NCBI RefSeq assembly: GCF_001425405.1
Contig: NZ_LMQP01000003.1
Span: 804,689 to 868,688, forward strand
DNA length: 64,000 nucleotides
From: Sphingomonas sp. Leaf412
GTDB taxonomy: Bacteria > Pseudomonadota > Alphaproteobacteria > Sphingomonadales > Sphingomonadaceae
Reading direction: 5' to 3'
Each line of letters begins with the position of its first letter. Within the stretch, counting starts at the first letter, position 1. Below are positions 1-10,775 of this stretch, piece after piece. The translations under genes and the position numbers were made by a program. The notes under the pieces are model-generated. The model saw nothing but the letters and a program-made list of their open reading frames with translations, did no database searches and was not told where the DNA came from.

Positions 1-1139
1 CCGGCTTCGACATCCTGTTCTTCTGGGACGCTCGCATGATGATGCAGGGGCTGCACTTCATGCAGGACGTGCCGTTCCGCACGCTCTACCTCCACGGCCT
101 CGTCCGCGCCGCGGACGGCGCGAAGATGTCGAAGTCGAAGGGCAACACCGTCGACCCGCTCGGCCTGATCGACCGCTACGGCGCCGACGCGCTGCGCTTC
201 TTCATGGCGGCGATGGAAAGCCAGGGCCGCGACATCAAGATGGATGAGAAGCGGGTCGAGGGCTATCGCAACTTCGCGACGAAGTTGTGGAACGCCAGCC
301 GCTTCGCGCAGGCGAACGGCATCGGCGGGTCCGACACGCTCGAACCGCCGCCCGCGACACTGGCCGTCAACAAATGGATCGTGGCGGAGACGGTCGCGTG
401 CGTGCAGGCTGTCGACCTCGCGCTCGCCGACCTGCGCTTCGATGCCGCCGCGAACGCCATCTACCAGTTCGTCTGGAGCCGCTTCTGCGACTGGTATCTG
501 GAACTCATCAAGGGCGCGATCGACGACGAGACGAAGGCGGTCGCGGGCTGGGTCCTGGACCAGATCCTCGTCCTGCTCCACCCCTTCATGCCCTTCATCA
601 CCGAGGAATTGTGGCACGCCCTCGCATCCCGCGAGCACGACCTGATCGTCGGCCGCTGGCCGCAACCCGACGCCCGCGCGCTCGATCCGGCGGCGCAGGC
701 GGAGGTCGCGCGGCTGATCGACCTGATCGAGGCGGTCCGCACCGCGCGCGCCGAACTGAACGTGCCGCCGGGCGCGAAGATCGCGCTGCACACAGGCGCC
801 GGCACCGTTCCCGCCACGATCGCGCCCTATGTCGAACGGCTCGCGCGCGTGACCGTCACGCCGGGCGAGGCGCAGGGCGCGCGCGCGCCGATCCTGTGGG
901 GCGCGGAAACCTTCGCGCTGGCGCTCGACGGCGTGATCGACCTCGACGCCGAACGCACCCGCCTGTCGAAGGCGCAGGCGGCGGCGGAGAAGGAGCGCGA
1001 TGCGCTGGCCGGACGCCTCAACAACGCCAGCTTCGTCGAACGCGCGAAGCCGGAAGCGGTGGAAAAGGCGCGCGCCGACCATGCGGAGAAGGCGGCGGAT
1101 GCCGACCGGTTCGCCGCGGCGCTGGCACGGTTGGGGTAA
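1..1139 (+). CDS. valS: Valine--tRNA ligase, C-terminal part (5' end outside window)
   Basis: Class I aminoacyl-tRNA synthetase that charges tRNA-Val in the cytoplasm. The frame is open from the first bases, so the gene begins upstream. The visible part starts in the catalytic core ([11 protein letters not shown]), carries the KMSKS loop at 123-137, then the anticodon-binding helices ([31 protein letters not shown]). It ends with the charged C-terminal coiled-coil arm typical of ValRS, rich in Ala, Glu, Lys and Arg. About 378 residues are visible against roughly 880 for a whole enzyme. The family call is secure; the rest of the catalytic domain cannot be checked here. Confidence 0.97.
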   Translation, partial: GFDILFFWDARMMMQGLHFMQDVPFRTLYLHGLVRAADGAKMSKSKGNTVDPLGLIDRYGADALRFFMAAMESQGRDIKMDEKRVEGYRNFATKLWNASRFAQANGIGGSDTLEPPPATLAVNKWIVAETVACVQAVDLALADLRFDAAANAIYQFVWSRFCDWYLELIKGAIDDETKAVAGWVLDQILVLLHPFMPFITEELWHALASREHDLIVGRWPQPDARALDPAAQAEVARLIDLIEAVRTARAELNVPPGAKIALHTGAGTVPATIAPYVERLARVTVTPGEAQGARAPILWGAETFALALDGVIDLDAERTRLSKAQAAAEKERDALAGRLNNASFVERAKPEAVEKARADHAEKAADADRFAAALARLG

Positions 1140-1166
1140 GGTCGCCGAGCCGGAGCCCCGCGCTTC

Positions 1167-1197
1167 GTCATGCCGGGCTTGTCCCGGCATCCACGTT
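1167..1197. repeat. Single-arm copy of the GTCATGCCGG palindromic repeat
   Basis: An imperfect hairpin reading GTCATGCCGGGCTTGTCCCG and onward to GGCATCCACG. The same arm occurs paired and inverted at 23825-23918, 53983-54076 and 55927-56020. Here the partner arm is absent, so it is a half element. Confidence 0.75.
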
Positions 1198-1273
1198 GCC
1201 GAGAACGGAAACCTTCCTGATCCTGCCGCACGCTGGTGGGAAACGATCCGCGCTCCCCACCAAGCCCATTTGT

Positions 1274-1321
1274 GCTCCCGCGAAGGCGGGAGCCCAGACT
1301 GGGTACCCGCCTTCGCGGGTA
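1274..1321. repeat. Two adjacent hairpins of the CCCGCGAAGGCGGG repeat type
   Basis: GCTCCCGCGAAGGCGGGAGC at 1274-1293 is a palindromic hairpin. It is followed after ten bases by TACCCGCCTTCGCGGGTA at 1304-1321, which contains the same core in inverted order. A degraded relative lies at about 5487-5530 between the two GNAT genes. No coding role is seen; they could also end valS transcription. Confidence 0.7.
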
Positions 1322-1469
1322 CACAGGGCCGCGGTTAGGGGCTCCGCGCGACGTCCGCTTCCGAACGGAGCAAATCCGGTCGACGATTGCCCGCATCGCC
1401 AAACCCCTGTCCTACGCCCCGTCCCCTGTGGCAGAGCGAAGCCGAACCCACGAGACGGAGCCGGCGCGC

Positions 1470-2975
1470 ATGTTGGACGAAACCACGCCGGCGCCTCAAC
1501 ATTCGCAACATTCGCAACATTCGCAACATTCGCGCGACACGCACGCCGGGCAGCGCGACCTGACGACCGGGCCGATCGGCGCGACGCTGATCGCCTTCGC
1601 GCTGCCGACGCTGGGGTCGAACATCCTGCAATCGCTGAACGGCTCGATCAACACGATCTGGGTCGGCCGCTTCCTGGGCGAGGATGCGCTGGCGGCGACC
1701 AGCAACGCCAATATCATCATGTTCCTGATGTTCGGCCTCGTGTTCGGCTTCGGCATGGCCGCGACGATCATGGTGGGACAGGCGTGGGGGCGGCACGACG
1801 TCGACGCGGCGAAGCGCGCGTTCGGCTCCGCGATCGGGCTGGTGCTGGTCGCCTCGGTCGTGACCGCGATCGCGGGATGGGTGTTCGCGCCAGAGATCCT
1901 GCGCGCGCTCGCTACGCCGGGGCGGGCGTATGACGAGGCGCTGGCGTATCTGCGCGTCATCTTCCTCGGCCTGCCCGCGTCGATGCTGCTGGTGCTGATG
2001 TTCATGGGGCTGCGCGGGATCGGCGATTCGCTGACGCCCTTGTGGTTCATGGGGTTGTCGGTGGTGCTCGATTCGACGCTGAACCCGGTCTTCATCCTCG
2101 GCCTCGGCCCCGCGCCCGAACTGGGCATCGCAGGGTCCGCGACCGCGACGCTCGTCGCCAACGTCGTCGCCTGCGGCGCGCTGATCCTCTACATCCGCGT
2201 CCGCGACCTGCCGCTGTCGCTGACCGGGGCGGAGGTGCGCTACATCGTCCCCTCCGCCGCGCTGGCGCGGACGATCACCGCGAAGGGGCTGCCGATCGGC
2301 GCGCAGATGCTGGTCATTTCGGGCGCGGGGCTGGCGATGGTCGGGCTGGTCAACCGCAACGGCGTCGACACCACCGCGGCGTACGGCATCACGCAGCAGA
2401 TCTGGACCTATATCCAGATGCCCGCGATGGCGATCGGCGCGGCGGTCAGCGCGATGGCGGCACAGAATATCGGCGCGGGGCGTTGGGACCGCGTCGGGCG
2501 CATCACGCGCGCGGGCCTGTTCCTGAACGTCGCGATCACCGGCGCGACCGTCGCCATCGCGCTGCTGTTCGACCGCGCATTGCTGTCGCTGTTCGTGCCG
2601 GCGGACAGCGCGGTGCTGCCGATCGCGCGGCACATCAACGTCATCGCCACCTGGGGCTTCATCCTCTTCGGGGGCACGATGATCCTGTTCGGCGTCGTGC
2701 GCGCCAACGGCGCGGTGTGGGGCCCGCTGGCGATCCTGTTCCTCGCGATGTTTCCGGTGCGGCTGGGGATCGCGCTTCTGCTCCGCCCGATGCTGGGCGT
2801 CGACGCCCTGTGGTGGAGCTTTCCCGCCGGGTCGGCGGCGACGGTCGGTCTGGCCGCGCTCTATTATCGGTTCGGCGGATGGCGGAAGGGCGCGCTGCTG
2901 GCGCCCGATTCGCATTGCGAGGAGCGCAGCCATGCGGATATCGAACCGGCCGGGACGGTGAAGCCCGTGGGGTAG
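1470..2975 (+). CDS. MATE family efflux transporter
   Basis: About 501 residues, the usual size for a multidrug and toxic compound extrusion transporter, an inner-membrane pump that expels cationic compounds using H+ or Na+ gradients. The protein has about twelve hydrophobic segments in two similar halves, with MATE signatures such as LPTLGSNILQSLNGSINTIW near the start and IAGSATATLVANVV before the mid-point. I chose the ATG at 1470 because the longer open frame only adds repeat-derived sequence. The N-terminus before the first membrane helix has a short hydrophilic tract in which His-Ser-Gln is repeated, encoded by a 9-base tandem repeat at 1499-1533. The ORF ends with a low-complexity hydrophilic tail. 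Substrate unknown. Confidence 0.93.
   Translation: MLDETTPAPQHSQHSQHSQHSRDTHAGQRDLTTGPIGATLIAFALPTLGSNILQSLNGSINTIWVGRFLGEDALAATSNANIIMFLMFGLVFGFGMAATIMVGQAWGRHDVDAAKRAFGSAIGLVLVASVVTAIAGWVFAPEILRALATPGRAYDEALAYLRVIFLGLPASMLLVLMFMGLRGIGDSLTPLWFMGLSVVLDSTLNPVFILGLGPAPELGIAGSATATLVANVVACGALILYIRVRDLPLSLTGAEVRYIVPSAALARTITAKGLPIGAQMLVISGAGLAMVGLVNRNGVDTTAAYGITQQIWTYIQMPAMAIGAAVSAMAAQNIGAGRWDRVGRITRAGLFLNVAITGATVAIALLFDRALLSLFVPADSAVLPIARHINVIATWGFILFGGTMILFGVVRANGAVWGPLAILFLAMFPVRLGIALLLRPMLGVDALWWSFPAGSAATVGLAALYYRFGGWRKGALLAPDSHCEERSHADIEPAGTVKPVG
1499..1533 (+). repeat. 9-bp tandem repeat inside MATE gene
   Basis: The unit ATTCGCAAC is repeated nearly four times in frame and encodes (His-Ser-Gln)n just after the start of the transporter. 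Being in frame and in a disordered N-terminus, copy changes would be tolerated without frameshift. Confidence 0.9.
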
Positions 2976-2979
2976 GGTG

Positions 2980-5469
<2,490 letters not shown>

Positions 5470-5545
5470 GGACCATACCCACCTCGTGTCCCGGCGACGG
5501 CGGGGCTCCCGCCCTTGCGGGCGCACCAGCCCGGTGCCGCTTGCG

Positions 5546-6076
5546 ATGATCGGGACCCGCCGCTTGATCCTGCGCCGCTGGCGCGATGCCGATGTCGCGC
5601 CGTTCCACGCCATGGGGCAGGACGTCGAGGTCATGCGCTACCTGGGCCCGCCATCGACGATCGAGCGATGCCGGGCCATCGTGGCGGAGCAGAATGCGAT
5701 CGCCGACGACTACGGCCGCTGCTTCTGGGCGATCGAGCGGCGCGAGGACGGCGTGTTCCTCGGCTTTTGCGGTGTGGAGCCCGGTCCGGCGGGGACGGCG
5801 ATCGCGGACCTGCCCGAGATCGGCTGGCGCCTCGCGCGCGCGGCCTGGGGGCACGGCTACGCCACCGAGGCGGCGCAGGCCGCGCTGGCGGCGGAATGGC
5901 AACGCGGCGTTAACCACGTCCACGCCATCACCGTCCCCGCCAACACGCGCAGCCGCGCGGTCATGGAGCGGCTGGGCATGGCGCACGATCCGGACGGCGA
6001 CTTCGATCATCCCGCGCTGGCGCCGGGCGATCCGTTGCGCCGCCACGTCCTCTATCGCATCGCGAGGCCCGCTTGA
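5546..6076 (+). CDS. GNAT family N-acetyltransferase (RimJ/RimL-like), copy 2
   Basis: 176 residues from ATG 5546, chosen because upstream in-frame sequence comes from a palindromic repeat and does not match the family. Same fold landmarks as the preceding gene: IGTRRLILRRW at the start, AAWGHGYATEAAQAAL for the acetyl-CoA loop, NTRSRAVMERLGM near the end. The shared final segment (L..D.DFDHP.L...DPL..HVLYRI) suggests the pair arose by duplication. The stop overlaps the TTG start of the next gene. Substrate unknown. Confidence 0.88.
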   Translation: MIGTRRLILRRWRDADVAPFHAMGQDVEVMRYLGPPSTIERCRAIVAEQNAIADDYGRCFWAIERREDGVFLGFCGVEPGPAGTAIADLPEIGWRLARAAWGHGYATEAAQAALAAEWQRGVNHVHAITVPANTRSRAVMERLGMAHDPDGDFDHPALAPGDPLRRHVLYRIARPA

Positions 6077-8265
6077 CCGTTTCCGCGCCGAAGGGCGGCC
6101 GCACCCTGTTCGCGGTCACGATCCTGACGGGGTCGTTCCTGCTGTTCCTGGTCCAGCCGATGATCGCGCGGATCGCGCTGCCCCGGCTGGGCGGGGCGCC
6201 CGCGGTGTGGAATTCCGCGATGCTGGTGTATCAGGCGCTGCTGCTCGGCGGCTACGCCTACGCCCATTTCCTGACCCGGCTGGCGCCGCGGCGGCAGGGG
6301 CGGGTGCATCTGGCGGTGCTGGCGATCGCGTGCCTGTTCCTGCCGATCGGCCTGTCCGACCGCGTCCTGCCCGCCGGGGCGGAACCCGCCTTGTGGGTGC
6401 CGTACCTGTTCGCGCTGTCGATCGGGCCGTTGTTCTTCGCCGTGTCGGCGCAGGCGCCGCTGATGCAGCGCTGGTTCGCGATCGCGCGGCCGGGGGCGGA
6501 TCCCTATCCCCTGTACGCCGCGTCGAACCTGGGCAGTTTCGCGGGGCTGCTGGCCTTCCCCCTGCTGGTCGAGCCGTTGATGACGGTCACGCACCAGCGC
6601 TGGCTGTGGAGCGCCGGATATGTCGCGCTGATCGCGCTCGTCGTCGCATGCACCACGCGTCTTCCCGCCGATCATGTCGCCGCGGTGGAGACGCCGACCG
6701 ATGCGGCGCCGTCGCGCGGGCGGATCGCGATGTGGATCCTCCTGGGCTTCGTCCCGTCGGGCATGATGCTGGCGACGTCGACCTTCATCAGCACGGACCT
6801 GCTGGCGATGCCGTTGATCTGGGTCCTGCCGCTCGCGCTGTACCTGCTGAGCTTCTCGGTCGCCTTCGCCGCCGATCGCGCGCTGGCGGATACGCTGACG
6901 CGTGTCGCGCCGATCACGATCCTGATGTTCGGCGGCATCATGATGGGCGGGTTCAACCCCACCCCCTGGCTCAGCGTCGTGCTGGCGCTGATCCTGCTGT
7001 TCATGCTGTCGGTGGCGCTGCACACCGCCTTGTACCGCATCCGGCCGGAGCCTGCGCGGCTGACGGGCTTCTACCTCGCCATGTCGACCGGCGGCGCCCT
7101 GGGCGGCGTGTTCGCGGGGTTGATCGCGCCGGTCGTGTTCGACTGGACGTGGGAATATCCCATCCTGATCCTCGCCGCGGGCGCGCTGGTCCCGCAGATG
7201 TTCCTGACGCAGGGGCTGCGCGACCTGTGGAGCCGTCCCGGATCGCGCATCGCGGCGCTGGCGGTCGCGGTGCTGGTGCTGCTGTCCGTCGTCGTCGTCA
7301 CCGCCGCGTCGTCGGGCGGGCTGCGCGCGTCGCACTATACGGTCACGTCCTTCATCCTGATCGCGGGGATCGGCCTCGTCACGGTCGGCGCGCGCTTGCC
7401 CTACCTGCTGGTGCTGACGACCTCGCTGCTGCTGTTCGGCGGCCTGCGCTCGCTGTCGCTGACGTTCGAGGACGGGGCGCGGACCCGCAGCTATTTCGGC
7501 GTCTACACGATCCTGATCGAATCCGGACGGCGCATGCTGGTCCACGGCACGACGATCCACGGGCTGCAACTGACCGGAACGCCGGAGCGCGAACGGACGC
7601 CGACGACCTATTACACCCCCGGGTCCGGCGTCGGCCACGTCCTGCGCGACGCGCCCGCGCTGTACGGGCCGGCGGCGCGCATCGGGATCGTGGGGCTGGG
7701 GACCGGGACCCTGGCCTGCTATCGGGAGATGCGGCAGCGCTGGCGCTTCTACGAAATCGATCCCGCGATGGTCGATCTGGCGCGGAACGGGCGCTTCACC
7801 TTCCTGCGCGATTGCCAGCCCGATGCCGACGTCGTGATCGGCGACGCGCGATTGTCGCTCGAACGGCAGGGGGCCGATACGCTGGACGTGCTGGCGCTCG
7901 ACGCCTTCTCGTCCGACGCGGTGCCGATGCACCTGCTGACGCGCGAGGCGTTCGCGGTGTACGGCCGCGTCCTGCAACGCCGCGGGTTGCTGGCGGTCCA
8001 CATCTCGAACCGCTTCATCGACCTGGCGCCCGTCGTCGCCACCGCCGCGCGCGAGGGCGGCTGGCAGGCCATGGTCCTGAACCACACGCCCTCGATCCTG
8101 GAACGCGATACCTCGCGCTCGTCATGGATCGTGATGTCGCGCGATCCGGAGGCGTTCGCCACGGTCCAGCTGGACGGCGCCGACTGGAAACCGCTGCGCA
8201 CTCCGCGCGATTTCGGCGGGTGGAGCGACGATTACGCGACGATCCTGCCGCTGCTGAAATGGTAG
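6073..8265 (+). CDS. Membrane protein fused to a spermidine-synthase-like domain
   Basis: 730 residues starting at TTG 6073, overlapping the preceding stop. The first two thirds hold many hydrophobic helices in an MFS-like arrangement. The last 230 residues look like a spermidine-synthase-type methyltransferase fold: GIVGLGTGTLACY for the nucleotide loop, YEIDPAMVDLARN, and DVLALDAFSSDAVPMHLLTREAF. The family is annotated as fused MFS/spermidine synthase, but there is little evidence that such proteins make polyamines. The soluble domain probably faces the cytoplasm. Function unknown; a role in modifying or exporting an aminopropylated or methylated compound is only a guess. Confidence 0.85.
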   Translation: MTVSAPKGGRTLFAVTILTGSFLLFLVQPMIARIALPRLGGAPAVWNSAMLVYQALLLGGYAYAHFLTRLAPRRQGRVHLAVLAIACLFLPIGLSDRVLPAGAEPALWVPYLFALSIGPLFFAVSAQAPLMQRWFAIARPGADPYPLYAASNLGSFAGLLAFPLLVEPLMTVTHQRWLWSAGYVALIALVVACTTRLPADHVAAVETPTDAAPSRGRIAMWILLGFVPSGMMLATSTFISTDLLAMPLIWVLPLALYLLSFSVAFAADRALADTLTRVAPITILMFGGIMMGGFNPTPWLSVVLALILLFMLSVALHTALYRIRPEPARLTGFYLAMSTGGALGGVFAGLIAPVVFDWTWEYPILILAAGALVPQMFLTQGLRDLWSRPGSRIAALAVAVLVLLSVVVVTAASSGGLRASHYTVTSFILIAGIGLVTVGARLPYLLVLTTSLLLFGGLRSLSLTFEDGARTRSYFGVYTILIESGRRMLVHGTTIHGLQLTGTPERERTPTTYYTPGSGVGHVLRDAPALYGPAARIGIVGLGTGTLACYREMRQRWRFYEIDPAMVDLARNGRFTFLRDCQPDADVVIGDARLSLERQGADTLDVLALDAFSSDAVPMHLLTREAFAVYGRVLQRRGLLAVHISNRFIDLAPVVATAAREGGWQAMVLNHTPSILERDTSRSSWIVMSRDPEAFATVQLDGADWKPLRTPRDFGGWSDDYATILPLLKW

Positions 8266-8284
8266 CCCCGCCCCTTCGGCAGCG

Positions 8285-9226
8285 TCAGTGCGCCGCGCCG
8301 CGCATCTTCGCCACCTGATGCACCACGGCGGCGATCGCGCTGCCGACGACCAGCCCGACCAGGCCGTTCATGGCCGCCGCCGCGATCCACGCCAATATGC
8401 CGCCCACGCCGGGCACCGCGCCGCCGATCGCCTCCGACACGTCGTGGATCACATGCGCGGGCGCGGGCCAGCCCAGCACCTCCGCACCGTGGGTGATGAT
8501 GCCGCCGCCGACCCAGATCATCGCGGCGGTGCCGATCACCGCCAGCGCGCTCATCAGCACGGGCACGCCCTTCACCAGTCCGCGCCCGATCGCCTGCGCG
8601 ACGCTCGACCGTCGTTCCGCCAGGTGCAGGCCGATGTCGTCCGCCTTCACGATCAGCGCCACGGTGCCGTACACGCCCGCGGTGATCGCCACCGCCACCA
8701 CCAGCAGCGTCGCCGCCTGCGTCAGGATCGGCCGGTCCGCCACCTCCGCCAGCGCGATCGCCATGATCTCCGCCGACAGGATGAAATCGGTGCGGACGGC
8801 GCCCGAAACCTTCTCCTGCTCCAGCGCGACCGGATCGGTGGTGGTGACCTCCGCCTCCTTGTGCCCGTGCCCGGTCACGACCTCGATCACCTTCTCCGCG
8901 CCCTCGAAGCACAGATAGGCGCCGCCGATCATCAGCAACGGGGTGACCGCCCAGGGCGCGAACGCGCTGAGCAGCAGCGCGGCGGGAAGGAGGAAGAGGA
9001 CCTTGTTCTTGATCGATCCCAGCGCGATCTTGCCGATGATCGGCAGTTCGCGCTGCGGCGACAGGCCGACGACGTAGCGCGGGGTGACCGCGGTATCGTC
9101 CACCACCACGCCCGCGGCCTTCACCCCCGCCTTCGTCGCCGCAGCCCCGACGTCGTCGAGGCTCGCCGCGGCGAGGCGGGTCAGGCCCGCGATGTCGTCA
9201 AGAAGCGCGACCAGTCCGCCTGCCAT
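8285..9226 (-). CDS. DUF808 family inner-membrane protein
   Basis: 313 residues, the usual DUF808 (YedI-like) length. Recognised by the opening AGGLVALLDDIAGLTR, the KAAGVVVDDTAVTPRYV segment, the LPIIGKIALGSIKNK motif and the GGAYLCFEGAEKV helix. Several membrane helices follow. ATG 9226 starts exactly at the conserved MAGGLVALLDD. No function is established for the family. The gene stands alone on the minus strand, separated from the upstream aldehyde dehydrogenase gene by a degenerate palindromic repeat. Confidence 0.92.
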   Translation of the reverse strand: MAGGLVALLDDIAGLTRLAAASLDDVGAAATKAGVKAAGVVVDDTAVTPRYVVGLSPQRELPIIGKIALGSIKNKVLFLLPAALLLSAFAPWAVTPLLMIGGAYLCFEGAEKVIEVVTGHGHKEAEVTTTDPVALEQEKVSGAVRTDFILSAEIMAIALAEVADRPILTQAATLLVVAVAITAGVYGTVALIVKADDIGLHLAERRSSVAQAIGRGLVKGVPVLMSALAVIGTAAMIWVGGGIITHGAEVLGWPAPAHVIHDVSEAIGGAVPGVGGILAWIAAAAMNGLVGLVVGSAIAAVVHQVAKMRGAAH

Positions 9227-9250
9227 GTTGTGCGATCCCCAATATGTCCT

Positions 9251-9315
9251 GCCGCCCGAGCGACGTCGAAGGCCATGCCCCGAAGCATGTGTTTCGACCA
9301 TGCTCGGCACGAACG
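9251..9315. repeat. Degenerate GTCGAAG-type inverted repeat
   Basis: CCCGAGCGACGTCGAAGG on the left and TTTCGACCATGCTCGGCACG on the right form an imperfect inverted repeat. It is related to the clearer copies at 47294-47375 and 49467-49534. It lies between two minus-strand genes. Confidence 0.6.
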
Positions 9316-9328
9316 GACGTCTGCGCCG

Positions 9329-10735
9329 TCAGTCCGCCAGCCCGATCCCGATCGACGCGCGCGCCGCCTCCGATTCGTTCGACGCCACCGGATAGGCGCA
9401 ATAGTCCGCGGCGTAATAGGCGCTGGGACGATGATTGCCCGACCAACCGATGCCGCCGAACGGCAGCGACGAGGACGCGCCGTTGGTGGGTTTGTTCCAG
9501 TTGACGATGCCGGCGCGGATATTGGCCCAGAAACGGTCGTACAGGGCGGGCGTCTGGCTGACGAGCGAGGCGGACAGGCCGTAGCGGGTGTCGTTGGCAT
9601 GCGCGATCGCGGCGTCGAAATCGTCGGTCCGGATCACCTGCAACAACGGCCCGAACAATTCGATGTCGGGCCGGTCGGTCAGGTCGGTGACGTCGATGAT
9701 GCCCGGCGTCAGGAACGGCCGCGACGGATCGGGCCGCGCCATGTGGCGCAGCGGCCGCCCGCCCTTCATCATCAGCGCCAGAAAGCTTTCGCTGAGGCCG
9801 TCGGCGGTCTCGTTGTCGATCACCGGGCCCATGAACGGCTGCGGATCGTCGTGCGGCGCGCCGACGATCAGGCGTCCGGCCAGCTTCACGACCTCCTCCA
9901 GCAGCGGGGCGGCGATCCGTTCCTCGACGATCAGCCGCCGTGCCGCGGTGCACCGCTGCCCCGCGGTGGTGAAGGCGGACTGGATCACCAGCATCGCGGC
10001 GACGTGCAGGTCGGGGGTGTCCCACACGATGATGGGATTGTTGCCCCCCATCTCCAGCGCCAGGATCTTCTCCGGCTTCTCGGCGAAGGCGCGGTTCAGC
10101 GCGATACCCGTGCGTGCGGAGCCGGTGAACAGCAATCCGTCGATCCCGTCGTGCGCCGCCAGCGCGCGCCCTTCCGCCACGCCGCCGACGACCAGCCGCA
10201 CGGCCTCCTCCGGCACGCCCGCCGCGTGATAGCAATCGACCAGGAACGCGCCCGACGCGGGCGTCTTTTCCGACGGCTTGAACACCACCGCATTGCCCGC
10301 GATCAGCGCGGGCACGATATGGCCGTTGGGCAGGTGCGCGGGAAAGTTGTAGGGGCCGAGGACCGCGAGGACGCCGTGCGGCTTGTGCCGCAACGCCATG
10401 CGGCTCTGCATCGGCGCCTCCATCCGGCGCTGGCCCGCGCGTTCGGAAAAGGCGCTGGCGGAGATGTCGACCTTCGCGATGACGGTCTCGACCTCGGTCC
10501 TGGCCTCCCACAGCGGCTTGCCGGTTTCGCGCGCGATGATGTCGGCGAAGGCATCGGTGCGCTGGCGCACCACGTTGGCGAAGCGGCGCATCGTCTCGAT
10601 CCGATAGGCCTGCGCCTGCTGCGCCCACAGCGCGAAGCCGTCCCGCGCGGTCGCGACCTCCAGGTCCACGTCGCTGGTCGGTGCGCGCCACAGCTGCGCG
10701 CCGGTGGCGGGCTCGTAGGAGATCAGTTCCGACAT
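9329..10735 (-). CDS. astD: Aldehyde dehydrogenase, likely N-succinylglutamate 5-semialdehyde dehydrogenase
   Basis: 468 residues of the NAD-dependent aldehyde dehydrogenase superfamily. Catalytic Cys262 lies in TAGQRCTAARR and the general base Glu228 in LALEMGGNNP. The Asn of GPYNFPAHLPNGH and the FTGSARTG loop bind substrate and cofactor. Features such as GPYNFPAHLPNGHIVPALIAGN and the short N-terminus resemble AstD, which completes the arginine succinyltransferase pathway. No other ast gene is in the window, so the substrate assignment rests on sequence resemblance. The start ATG at 10735 fits family length. It follows selO by 40 bases on the same strand and could be co-transcribed. Confidence 0.82.
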   Translation of the reverse strand: MSELISYEPATGAQLWRAPTSDVDLEVATARDGFALWAQQAQAYRIETMRRFANVVRQRTDAFADIIARETGKPLWEARTEVETVIAKVDISASAFSERAGQRRMEAPMQSRMALRHKPHGVLAVLGPYNFPAHLPNGHIVPALIAGNAVVFKPSEKTPASGAFLVDCYHAAGVPEEAVRLVVGGVAEGRALAAHDGIDGLLFTGSARTGIALNRAFAEKPEKILALEMGGNNPIIVWDTPDLHVAAMLVIQSAFTTAGQRCTAARRLIVEERIAAPLLEEVVKLAGRLIVGAPHDDPQPFMGPVIDNETADGLSESFLALMMKGGRPLRHMARPDPSRPFLTPGIIDVTDLTDRPDIELFGPLLQVIRTDDFDAAIAHANDTRYGLSASLVSQTPALYDRFWANIRAGIVNWNKPTNGASSSLPFGGIGWSGNHRPSAYYAADYCAYPVASNESEAARASIGIGLAD

Positions 10736-10775
10736 GGCTCCTCTTAGCCTCCGCGCAGCAGAAAGCGGAAGGGGC

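Larger units (their letters stand above)
1140..1469. other. Intergenic region with solo palindromic repeats
   Basis: A 330-base gap between valS and the MATE gene with no convincing gene. It holds two kinds of repeat: a GTCATGCCGGG...CCCGGCATCCAC hairpin at 1167-1197, matching one arm of the paired elements at 23.8, 54.0 and 55.9 kb, and two short hairpins built on CCCGCGAAGGCGGG at 1274-1293 and 1304-1321. The remaining ~150 bases should hold the promoter of the MATE gene, but I see no clear -35/-10. Confidence 0.7.

Noticed and set aside
1499..1533. Possible short CRISPR-like array
   Set aside because: Nine-base tandem units without spacers and inside a coding frame.
1335..2933. Long minus-strand ORF opposite the MATE gene
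   Set aside because: Arg/Asp/Gln-rich translation with no family similarity; it is the mirror of a strongly coding GC-rich gene.
8288..10747. Long plus-strand ORF (819 codons) opposite DUF808 and astD
   Set aside because: Spans two real minus-strand genes and their spacer, with His/Arg/Asp-rich low-complexity sequence typical of a shadow.
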